A DNA stretch of 64,000 bases from Shewanella khirikhana (lineage in GTDB: Bacteria; Pseudomonadota; Gammaproteobacteria; Enterobacterales; Shewanellaceae), in assembly GCF_003957745.1 (NCBI RefSeq), contig NZ_CP020373.1, positions 62,001 to 126,000 of the forward strand, given 5' to 3'. A model generated the notes under the pieces. It was not told where the DNA came from. It was given only the letters and a program-made list of their open reading frames with translations, and did no database searches. This document shows, one piece after another, positions 8,232-15,601 of this stretch. Position numbers and translations under genes: made by a program. How positions within the stretch are numbered: the first letter of the stretch is position 1; every line of letters begins with the position of its first letter.

Positions 8232-9179
8232 TTATCTCCTTTGACTAAATCTTATTTTTGAATGTTTCAAGTACTCTTCTTGTGCTTCTATTGAAATCCA
8301 TCGCCTTCCTAGAGTTTGGGCTGTATATCCTGTTGTATTGCTTCCTCCAAAAGGATCTAAGACAAGATCATTTTCGTCTGTAAGCATTTGAATAAAAAAT
8401 GCTGCTAACCCCTCAGGCATTCTCGCTGGATGGGGGATGATTCCTAGATCTCTGCACTTTCTATGATAGTAATCATTAGAACTGGTGTTCGAAAATGCAA
8501 ATGAGTTCGGTAATCGCACATCTCTACTTGAATCCATTACTTCTAATTCAAAGAAGTTATGAGCTATACTTCCACCATTATCTTTTAAAAATCCTGTTTC
8601 ACTTATATCATGCTCAGATGGACGTTTTCCCGCATTGTAAGAACCTTTTGCTTGGAGCTGTTTTTGCTTTTTGCTATAAGGTCTAAGGACCTTACTGTTA
8701 TCAGCTTTAGGAAAATCCGATTTAGACATCCACCACACATTAGTATAGCTGTCAGTCGCTCTTATTCTTTTTTGAGTGACCCAAGGAGCTGGCGAAGGTA
8801 ATCTTGATGGGTTATAGCAGATAAATTGCTGACATAGACGAAATCCAGCTTCTTCATTTTTGACAAAACCCATTAAAGATTCTAATGGAAGTAGGGATTG
8901 CACAGGTCGCTTTGGCTCCCATGAATTTCCCAACTCAATTACAACAGAACCATCATCAGTCAACAGGCGTGAAAATATAGGAGCCATACTTATAAACCAC
9001 TCTAAGTATTCTTTTTCAGTTAAATTTCCATATTTCTTTTTTCTATTTAATAGATAAGGTGGTGAGGTTAAAATTAGGTTTACCGAGCCTTCTATTTTCT
9101 TCCCGAGGTTTCCACTGAGGAGCTTAATTGAGTCTCCGATGTGGTATTGTCCTAGTTTAGTTTTTTGTCTAATTGCCAT
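8232..9179 (-). CDS. Site-specific DNA methyltransferase (N4-cytosine or N6-adenine)
   Basis: This 315-residue enzyme has the catalytic motif TSPPY (38-42) before the S-adenosylmethionine-binding motif DPFGGSNTT (275-283), the circular order typical of beta-class amino-methyltransferases. The SPPY form suggests N4-cytosine but does not exclude N6-adenine. It is the first gene of the minus-strand operon with the HerA-like and NurA-like genes. No cognate restriction endonuclease gene of a classical type is present, so the HerA-NurA pair may be the restricting part. This coupling is inferred from gene order. The region between the motifs (about 120-240) is probably the target-recognition part. 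Confidence 0.85.
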   Translation of the reverse strand: MAIRQKTKLGQYHIGDSIKLLSGNLGKKIEGSVNLILTSPPYLLNRKKKYGNLTEKEYLEWFISMAPIFSRLLTDDGSVVIELGNSWEPKRPVQSLLPLESLMGFVKNEEAGFRLCQQFICYNPSRLPSPAPWVTQKRIRATDSYTNVWWMSKSDFPKADNSKVLRPYSKKQKQLQAKGSYNAGKRPSEHDISETGFLKDNGGSIAHNFFELEVMDSSRDVRLPNSFAFSNTSSNDYYHRKCRDLGIIPHPARMPEGLAAFFIQMLTDENDLVLDPFGGSNTTGYTAQTLGRRWISIEAQEEYLKHSKIRFSQRR

Positions 9180-9447
9180 ACTTATTTATTAATCCCTAAA
9201 AGACAGTCGATTTTTCTGTATCGCATTTTTTTTGATAATCTTCATTTAATTTTACTCATGTAAAAAGGTAACAGGGGCCTACGGTGTACTATTTAACTAC
9301 AAAAGTAAGTACTCCTATTTTTTGCCCCATTGTACCGAATCTACAGGTTGCACCAAGATGCCATATTGGTTTGTGATTGTTTCAGCCCATAAGTCCAAGG
9401 GGCTGTCGGCGTCACCGGGAATTGCTGTTGATTCCCTCTTGCCCTGT

Positions 9448-9568
9448 GTGAGCGGAGCTCACGACTTTCGCCAAGCGCAACTTGGCATTAACCCCTAAAC
9501 CGTAGTTAGGGCGGTAACCCTTATCTCCAGGCATAGCTACCGCACGGCGCGTTTCGTCTGTGAAACGC
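9448..9568. repeat. Cluster of four consecutive short hairpins
   Basis: GTGAGC-gga-GCTCAC (9448-9462), GCCAAG-cgcaa-CTTGGC (9470-9486), CCCTAA...TTAGGG (about 9492-9510) and GCGTTTC-gtctgt-GAAACGC (9549-9568) follow one another in 120 bp. No known RNA family is recognised. Confidence 0.5.
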
Positions 9569-10073
9569 ATCTTCAACAAAAAACATTTTTAAAACAACAT
9601 CAAAGCTAACAGTTTGGCGGTGGCGAAACCTTGGTTGAGGTCAAAAAACACGCCAAAGCCCATAGTGGCTGATTGGAGGGAAAAACGAGGAGGTTAAGTA
9701 ACAGAAAGCCTTCCTTGCTGCTTAGAGCCGAATAGCCAGACGCTAACGGCGCTGCGCATCTTCCCTGATCCACACTGTTGATTTGATAGCTTGATTGCGA
9801 CCTGCAAAGCCTATGGCTGACCTGAACTGCAAGTTGATTTAGCAAACCCTTAAGCTGGCTTAATAATCAGATGCTTATCAGCTGAAAGTACATCAATCAA
9901 AAAGTGGAACCAGACTACCGTATGGTGTTTTAACAGGCAAGTGTTGGCTGCGGTAAATCACGAAGCAGATTAAGGAGCTGGTGAGTGCTTCTTTCTTTGT
10001 TTATTTCTTTCTTCCTTCCTTGAGATAGGGCGGCTCTGCAAACGGCTGCTATCGACTTTCGGACCGTAAAAAG

Positions 10074-10099
10074 AAAACCCCGGACTGTGCCGGGGTTTT
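10074..10099 (-). terminator. Terminator of the Tim44-domain gene
   Basis: AAAACCCCGG pairs with CCGGGGTTTT around a 6-nt loop, 43 bp past the stop codon of the minus-strand gene. Confidence 0.85.
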
Positions 10100-10142
10100 G
10101 CTTGGTGTCACTGTGTGGCAAAGAGCATGCTACTGCGCGCTT

Positions 10143-11030
10143 TTATTGCTGGATGCCCACAATCAGCCAGGGGGCGTTGGCATGCAGCAGGTTTCGCTCC
10201 AAATGCCAGACTTCCTTGATGTCTTCTTCTACCCCTTCAACGGCATCGCGGTAGCGGCCGCTGAATTTTACGCTCACTTCGGCAAGCGCGTTGTTGTAGG
10301 TGGCGCGCACCAGTTCGGCGTCGAGGAACATCACTTCGGTGTGCTGCTGGCCATCGAGTTCACGGCGTTGCTGGCTGAGTTCGTTAAAGAGCTCAATCGA
10401 CACGTATTCCTGAATTTTGTTCAGATCGCCCTCATTCCAGGCCTGTTGCAGGGTTTTGTAGTGGCCGCGGGCGCCTTCCAAAAAGGCGGCTAAATCGAAA
10501 CCCGGCGGCAAGTGAAATGGCACTGTGCTCTGGGGCTGGGCAAAACCGCTGTTGCCGCTATGGCCACCAAAGGCGGCAGGCTCAGACTGCTGGCGATAAA
10601 GGTCCTGGCCAGGTGCGGCGCTGGCTTGCCCTACACCTGAATAGGCTGGTCTTGGCTGCGCCTGTGCTTTGGAGGCCATCAGCATGCGGATGACTTTAAA
10701 CAGCACGAAGGCAAGCAAGGCGATGATCACTATGTCCATAATCTGGATGTTTTCAAAACCTTCGCCCATAAAGAGTGCCGCCAGTAAGCCACCCGCCAGC
10801 AGGCCGCCGAGCATACCGCCCATCATGCCTTTTTTAGCCGCAGGTGCTGCCGTGGCAGGTGCAGCAGGGGTATTGGTAGCAGTGGTATTGGTGGCCGCAG
10901 GCTGCGACTGTGCCGTTTGCTGAGTCTTACCGGCAGATTTATTGCTGCCGAATTTCTTTGCTTCCACCACAGGGCTGGTTGCCAGGCTGACGGCAAAAAA
11001 CATCGCCAGCATAATGAATAACTTTTTCAT
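10143..11030 (-). CDS. Tim44-like domain membrane protein
   Basis: This 295-residue protein has an N-terminal signal-like segment (residues 1-24), a Lys/Gln/Ala/Thr-rich linker, a Gly-Met-rich segment (MGGMLGGLLAGGLL) and a hydrophobic helix (IMDIVIIALLAFVLFKVI). The C-terminal part (about 175-293) has the look of the Tim44-like/MlaC-fold domain, with HYKTLQQAWNEGDL and a final VWHLERN...WLIVGIQ. Bacterial members are conserved in Proteobacteria without a settled function; mitochondrial Tim44 tethers the import motor. It stands alone with its own terminator. The start has no competing upstream ATG. Confidence 0.85.
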   Translation of the reverse strand: MKKLFIMLAMFFAVSLATSPVVEAKKFGSNKSAGKTQQTAQSQPAATNTTATNTPAAPATAAPAAKKGMMGGMLGGLLAGGLLAALFMGEGFENIQIMDIVIIALLAFVLFKVIRMLMASKAQAQPRPAYSGVGQASAAPGQDLYRQQSEPAAFGGHSGNSGFAQPQSTVPFHLPPGFDLAAFLEGARGHYKTLQQAWNEGDLNKIQEYVSIELFNELSQQRRELDGQQHTEVMFLDAELVRATYNNALAEVSVKFSGRYRDAVEGVEEDIKEVWHLERNLLHANAPWLIVGIQQ

Positions 11031-11784
11031 TTATTCCATCTCTATTTTGAACGCCGAATGGCAGGCATCATAACGTCATGTTAGTTCATGTCAATGGTGA
11101 TAAAAGTCGCATTAATAAGAAAACGCTGAATATTAAAAACCCTGCAGTTTAATTTAAGGTTGATTTAAGCTTTAGGGTGTTTAAACCCGTTAGGTAAAGT
11201 GCCTGAGTCGTGCTGCGTCTTTTTTTTGCTATCAAGGTTGCAGGTATTTAATGTGTGATTGTTTAGGGTAAATTTAATTAAAAATTAAATGATATCAGTG
11301 CTATATCGGATTTCTTTTTTGGTTTTATCAAGTTTTTATTAATTGGTGGGATCGGATTGTTATATTTTTAATGAGTAAGATGGCTGTGGCTCGCCAAGCT
11401 CTATATGGCGTATTGAACTTTTATCTTGCTACTAAGGTGTTGTGTATTAAGTTGGTTTGATTTTAGTCAGCATTGTGATTATAAAACGTCTTGTCTGGAT
11501 TATTAAATTAAACCTTGATGAATGCTTGGTAGCCATAAAAATATAAAGACGCGCCTTAATAATACTGTGGCACCAGCGAAATCGAGTGTTTTTTGGCGAG
11601 CCACAGGCGTAGGGCTGGCTGCTGTCGTTTGTGTTGAGGCCTGTGGATTAGGGAAGGTGCAGCTTGTCCGGTGCGCGCCATCAGTTTCTAGCTGTGCTAA
11701 AGTGCGCAGAGTCTCGCCGCTGACAGCCAAATGCTGAAAGCCTACTCGTCTTTAATATGAATCGGCCTGTTATAAGAATCGCCC
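11031..11784. other. AT-rich intergenic stretch of about 750 bp with a distant inverted repeat
   Basis: No convincing gene is seen; short frames at 11503-11737 on both strands lack features. TGTGGCTCGCCAA (11385-11397) recurs as its exact reverse complement at 11593-11605. The AT-rich part next to 11030 probably carries the promoter of the Tim44-domain gene. Confidence 0.5.
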
Positions 11785-12258
11785 GTGAAAAAAATCGCCC
11801 TGTTTGTCGATGTACAAAACATCTATTACACCTGCCGTGAGGCGTATCAGCGCCAGTTTAACTATCGCAAACTCTGGCAGCAGCTCTGTGCTGAGGGGGA
11901 AATTGTCAGCGCCTTTGCCTACGCCATTCATCGCGGCGACGATGGCCAGTTAAAGTTTCAGGATGCCATGAGGCATATTGGGTTTGAGCTTAAGCTTAAA
12001 CCCTTTATTCAGCGCAGCGACGGCTCGGCCAAGGGCGATTGGGATGTGGGCATTACCATAGATGTGCTGGAGACAGCGCCCGAGGTGGATTGCGTGATAC
12101 TGCTGTCGGGCGATGGTGATTTTGCCCTATTGCTTTCAAAGATAAGGCAAAAATATGGCGTTGAAGCCGAGGTGTATGGCGTGCCTACGCTCACCGCAAA
12201 ATCCCTGATGGATGCGGCAAGCCGCTTTCATCCCATCGATGAGTCCTTACTGCTCTAA
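11785..12258 (+). CDS. NYN domain protein (LabA/DUF88-like, PIN-fold putative RNase)
   Basis: This 157-residue protein has the NYN pattern: IALFVDVQNIYY at the N-terminus with the first acidic residue (Asp9), KGDWDVGITIDVLE in the middle and VILLSGDGDFALLL near residue 112, which give the acidic metal-binding residues of PIN-like nucleases. It fills the family core with no extra domain. NYN proteins are proposed RNA-processing enzymes; the bacterial function is mostly untested. It stands alone, and no strong Shine-Dalgarno sequence is visible before the ATG. Confidence 0.85.
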   Translation: MKKIALFVDVQNIYYTCREAYQRQFNYRKLWQQLCAEGEIVSAFAYAIHRGDDGQLKFQDAMRHIGFELKLKPFIQRSDGSAKGDWDVGITIDVLETAPEVDCVILLSGDGDFALLLSKIRQKYGVEAEVYGVPTLTAKSLMDAASRFHPIDESLLL

Positions 12259-12318
12259 ACTCACGCGCCTGCGTGCATCTGCTTTTCCGCCTTCGCTCTT
12301 TGCTTATTCCCCCGCGCT

Positions 12319-12384
12319 ATCCACTTAGCCGCATACGCTTATCCACTTAGCCGCATACGCTTATCTGGTTAGCCGCCTGCGTTC
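12319..12384 (+). repeat. 22-bp tandem repeat, two exact copies plus one degenerate copy
   Basis: ATCCACTTAGCCGCATACGC plus TT occurs at 12319-12340 and 12341-12362. A third, diverged copy (ATCTGGTTAGCCGCCTGCGT) follows. It lies in the gap between the NYN-domain gene and the globin gene. Confidence 0.9.
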
Positions 12385-12471
12385 GTCTGCGTCGCCGCAG
12401 TTGCGCTGGTACTTGCCACTAAAAACCTGACTCTTGCGATATAGAATCTGTCGCAAGCGGCTTAAAAGTGG

Positions 12472-12885
12472 CTACTGATAGGTCACGTCGCCATACATGG
12501 GGGCAAGGCGTTTTAACAGGGCGTTGCGGGTCGATGTCGGAACGTCTGCATCCTTCATGGATTCAATCAGGTGCCCCACCAGGGCATCAAAGTCGGCCTG
12601 AGTGATATTCAAACCCCGATGGCTGTCGGCCATATTTTCGCCCTGATAGACACAGCCACCATCGGTAACAGCACACAGATGCTCGATAAGGCGCTCGCGG
12701 AATATCGCAATATCCGTTTCGTCGAAGTGGTGCACTATGCGGGGATCCCGTGCGATCCGCTCAAGTAATCCATCGACAATCTGGACGACGCCCACCTCGC
12801 CACCGAGGGCCTGATATAGGCTGGGCCGGCTGGTGTGTGGCGGGTGCCTGAGTATCGTTAGGCATAGCGCAGCCTGTGAGAGCAA
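12472..12885 (-). CDS. Truncated haemoglobin (group 1), 5' end probably frameshifted
   Basis: From SLYQALGG onwards the protein is a group 1 truncated globin: HHFDETDIAIFRERLIEHL is helix B-E, ENMADSHRGLNIT carries the proximal-side His, and the C-terminal helices follow. It binds haem and likely handles oxygen or nitric oxide. The open frame begins only at a TTG (12885) and its first 21 residues look unlike a leader. In the next frame the same DNA reads ALALTGCAMPNDTQAPATHQ, a lipoprotein lipobox plus linker. Many Shewanella globins of this type are lipoproteins (from memory). A one-base slip near GGCCCAGCC (about 12822-12832) would join the two. Just upstream is a 27-bp tandem duplication. 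Confidence 0.75.
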   Translation of the reverse strand: MLSQAALCLTILRHPPHTSRPSLYQALGGEVGVVQIVDGLLERIARDPRIVHHFDETDIAIFRERLIEHLCAVTDGGCVYQGENMADSHRGLNITQADFDALVGHLIESMKDADVPTSTRNALLKRLAPMYGDVTYQ

Positions 12886-12890
12886 GTGCT

Positions 12891-12944
12891 GAGCGGCGCG
12901 ATGGATCCCCAGTAATCGAGTGGCGCCATGGAACCCCAGTAATC
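12891..12944. repeat. 27-bp tandem duplication at the globin 5' end
   Basis: 12891-12917 and 12918-12944 match at 24 of 27 positions (both end CCCCAGTAATC). It lies where the promoter or signal-peptide codons of the minus-strand globin gene would be. Confidence 0.85.
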
Positions 12945-13222
12945 AGCAGTCACAGCGGTTGCCAAGCTCAGGGCCAGCGGCAGTTTTGGTTAGCCGTTGC
13001 CGAATTGGCTGTCAGGACCAGATCCTGGCAACACCCGCAGCCATATGTACGAAAGTGCTAGTGTCTAGCCCTTAAGTGGCAATCCCGCCGATGTCGACTA
13101 CCCTTATCCGTTCTCCTTGACCAAGGCAGGAGGGGTTGTTGTGGCAGGATGCGTTCGCGAAACTCTGACCTGCATTCGTCTGGTTAGCAGGAGCTTATTC
13201 AAAGACGAAAAGGGAAATCAGT

Positions 13223-15514
13223 ATGCAAGTCAAATCACTCTCCACGGCATGGGGGCTGGGTGCGCTGGCGCTTTGCTCCGGCCTCACATTCAGCGGCGCT
13301 GCGCTTGCCGAGCAAATCAAAATCCAGAATGTGCACTTTGATGCCGACACTAATCAACTGTTGGTGAAAGCCAAAATCGATGGTCATCACCACAGGCAGG
13401 ACAGCGCCGGTGATGCCTATATCGAGATTGTGGATGCGGCCAATCCGGGCTTTGTATTAAGTGCCTTTCAAACCCCAAAGCAAATCCACAGTAAAATCGA
13501 TGCCGCGAGTCTCGCGTTTCTGCCGTGCCAGGTCGGCATAGTGGTTAATGGCGATATGGCCAATATGGCGGTTGCCGATGTGAAAAACGTGCCCGCCAGT
13601 TGCGGCGGTTTTGCGGCCACCATCACCGGCTTGGTGACCGACGAGCCTATTCCTTATGCCACAGTGTCTGTCACCCTCAATGGCAACACCTTTACCACGG
13701 TGGCGGATGAAAACGGCGCGTACAGCCTGGATGTGCTCACCACCAACATTGAGCAGCTGTTGCTGATTGAGTCGTCGGCCACCAATGCCGAAACCGGCGA
13801 CAGCATCGACTTTGTCAATCTGGTGGGCAGCTTTTCCAGGGTGCTCAGTGAAGATGACCCCATCAATGTGACTAACCTGACCACGGCCAAATACAGCCTG
13901 GTGCTTGAGGCCAATGGCGGCGAGCAACCGGCCACGCTGGCGGAACTGGAACAGGCCGAAACCGCGGTGGACGCCACCGAGCTGTTTCAGCTGGCGGCCA
14001 TTATCAAGTTGATTGTGGATGACCCCAATTATCAGCTGCCGGAAGGCTTTGACAGTATCCTCAGCTTTATCGCTGACGACGCCGCAGTAGAGACCTTTGT
14101 CGCCAGTACGCCACCTGAGACGCTGGAGCAGGCGCTTGCGGACATTCTGGCCGACAGCAATCTGGTGGCCGGGTTCAGTGCCGCCGATGTGCCCAGCCTC
14201 TATTACGCCATCAGCACCACCAGCCCAGGCTTTATGGCGCGAAGTGGTGCGGCGCTGGAATTTGATAATGTCACTATGACGGGCACAGATCTCAGGTTTC
14301 AGCAGTGGAACGGGCAGGCCATCAACGAAAGCTTTAACTGGCAGATAGCGAATGGCCGCATCGAGGCGAGCTACCCCAATGCGACCGTGACCGAGGAGCT
14401 GACCGACAGTATCGAATATGTGACCGACGACCCGGCAGAAATCGCCGCATACTATGCCGGGGGCGGCGTGACAGATCTGTTTGTGACCCGTCGCAGCCTG
14501 GTCCAGCGGGCCTACACCCGGGTGGTGGATGGCAGCCTGGTGGATCTGGTGTCGGTGGAGTCCCGCAGTGAAATTAACACCCCACCGATTTTGCTTAACG
14601 ATGGCAGCACCCTCACCATAGCTCAGCCGAAACTACTGCTGGAAACTGCGACCCAAAACTTCCGGGCCAACTACGATATCGACAATATTCCCTTCGTTAC
14701 CGGCTGCAGCTCGGGTGATACCTGCCTGGCTGGGCTTTGGGGCGGGCAATACCATTATTCTGAAGGGTTAAGGGTCTACGACGACTATCTGTTCCCCCAT
14801 ACTGCCTACGCCGATGCACTGCAGTTTGCTGCCAACGGCACAGTAATGGGCAAGCACTCCAACGTGAGCGCCAATTGGCAGGTGGATGGGGCAGGAAGGC
14901 TGGTTATCACTTACGCCGATGGCATGACCCAGACCAGCCAAATTCTCGATAAGCTCGGCATTGAGTTGGGGGTGTTTTCGGTATTCGAGCACGGCGGTCA
15001 GCGTTTTGCCGTGTATGACATTTGGGTGAAGGGCGATGCCAGCATGCAACTGGGGGCGGCCGAGTTGCAGCCCAGTTCCGCCAGCCGTTTCTGGGTGGGG
15101 GAAATCAACAGCTGGCTGCCGGGCTCGGTGGATGCCATGGGGCTGCTCAGTTACGAGCGCCTGTGGGGCTGGCAGTTCAATGGCGCTGAAGTGCAAAACA
15201 CCTTTGCCAGCGGCGATTGGAGCGCGCCGGATGAAAATGGCCTCAGCAGTATTCCCTTCGTTCAGGCCGCACCTGTGCCCTATCAGGTCGAAACTGACTA
15301 TGTGCGAATCGATCGCTTACCCTTCGCGCAGCGCTACTGGTACCCGATTAACAGCCAGATGATTGATGGTGAGCGGGTGTTTTATGTGGTGGAGCGTGAG
15401 GAGCGGGATGGCGAGGTCTATGGTCGTGCCCCCGGCTTTCGCACCTTTATTCCCGCCCGTATCAACATAGAGCGTGAGCGGGATATGGCGGATTACACCA
15501 ACGTGGCCCGTTGA
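13223..15514 (+). CDS. Large exported protein of unknown function with a carboxypeptidase-regulatory-like domain
   Basis: This 763-residue protein has a signal peptide cleaved near residue 29 (GAALAEQ). Residues about 135-180 (ITGLVTDEPIPYATVSVTLN ... DENGAYSLDV) resemble a carboxypeptidase-regulatory/Ig-like beta-sandwich module. The rest is rich in Asp, Thr and aromatic residues with only a few Cys (CSSGDTC near the middle) and no catalytic motif I recognise. The C-terminal third (WGGQYHY..., GKHSNVSANWQVDG) looks beta-rich. It may be a surface or periplasmic protein. AAGGGAAA lies before the ATG. It is monocistronic, with a bidirectional terminator downstream. Confidence 0.8.
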   Translation: MQVKSLSTAWGLGALALCSGLTFSGAALAEQIKIQNVHFDADTNQLLVKAKIDGHHHRQDSAGDAYIEIVDAANPGFVLSAFQTPKQIHSKIDAASLAFLPCQVGIVVNGDMANMAVADVKNVPASCGGFAATITGLVTDEPIPYATVSVTLNGNTFTTVADENGAYSLDVLTTNIEQLLLIESSATNAETGDSIDFVNLVGSFSRVLSEDDPINVTNLTTAKYSLVLEANGGEQPATLAELEQAETAVDATELFQLAAIIKLIVDDPNYQLPEGFDSILSFIADDAAVETFVASTPPETLEQALADILADSNLVAGFSAADVPSLYYAISTTSPGFMARSGAALEFDNVTMTGTDLRFQQWNGQAINESFNWQIANGRIEASYPNATVTEELTDSIEYVTDDPAEIAAYYAGGGVTDLFVTRRSLVQRAYTRVVDGSLVDLVSVESRSEINTPPILLNDGSTLTIAQPKLLLETATQNFRANYDIDNIPFVTGCSSGDTCLAGLWGGQYHYSEGLRVYDDYLFPHTAYADALQFAANGTVMGKHSNVSANWQVDGAGRLVITYADGMTQTSQILDKLGIELGVFSVFEHGGQRFAVYDIWVKGDASMQLGAAELQPSSASRFWVGEINSWLPGSVDAMGLLSYERLWGWQFNGAEVQNTFASGDWSAPDENGLSSIPFVQAAPVPYQVETDYVRIDRLPFAQRYWYPINSQMIDGERVFYVVEREERDGEVYGRAPGFRTFIPARINIERERDMADYTNVAR

Positions 15515-15538
15515 CCCGTTGACCCGTTGACCCGTTGA
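15507..15538 (+). repeat. Four exact tandem copies of an 8-bp unit across a stop codon
   Basis: CCCGTTGA is repeated four times without change. The first unit contains the last Arg codon and the TGA stop of the preceding gene. Unit number change would not move the stop in unit 1. Confidence 0.9.
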
Positions 15539-15551
15539 TTCTTAAGCCAAT

Positions 15552-15579
15552 AAAAAACCTCGCTGCGGCGAGGTTTTTT
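15552..15579. terminator. Bidirectional terminator between convergent genes
   Basis: AAAAAACCTCGC pairs with GCGAGGTTTTTT around TGCG (12 bp perfect), serving the + gene ending at 15514 and the - gene ending at 15602. Confidence 0.9.
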
Positions 15580-15601
15580 ATTGATGGCAGGAGTCTGGCG
15601 G

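Larger units (their letters stand above)
9180..10142. other. Intergenic stretch of about 960 bp, no supportable gene
   Basis: Two short minus-strand frames (9606-9845 and 9930-10121) have no domain, no good ribosome-binding site and unusual composition, so I leave them out. The stretch holds a cluster of four hairpins (9448-9568) and the terminator of the Tim44-domain gene (10074-10099). The AT-rich part up to about 9330 should contain the promoter of the methyltransferase operon. Confidence 0.5.

Noticed and set aside
9606..10121. Two minus-strand frames (79 and 63 codons) in the gap after the defence island
   Set aside because: No recognisable family, no Shine-Dalgarno sequence, atypical composition; treated as chance.
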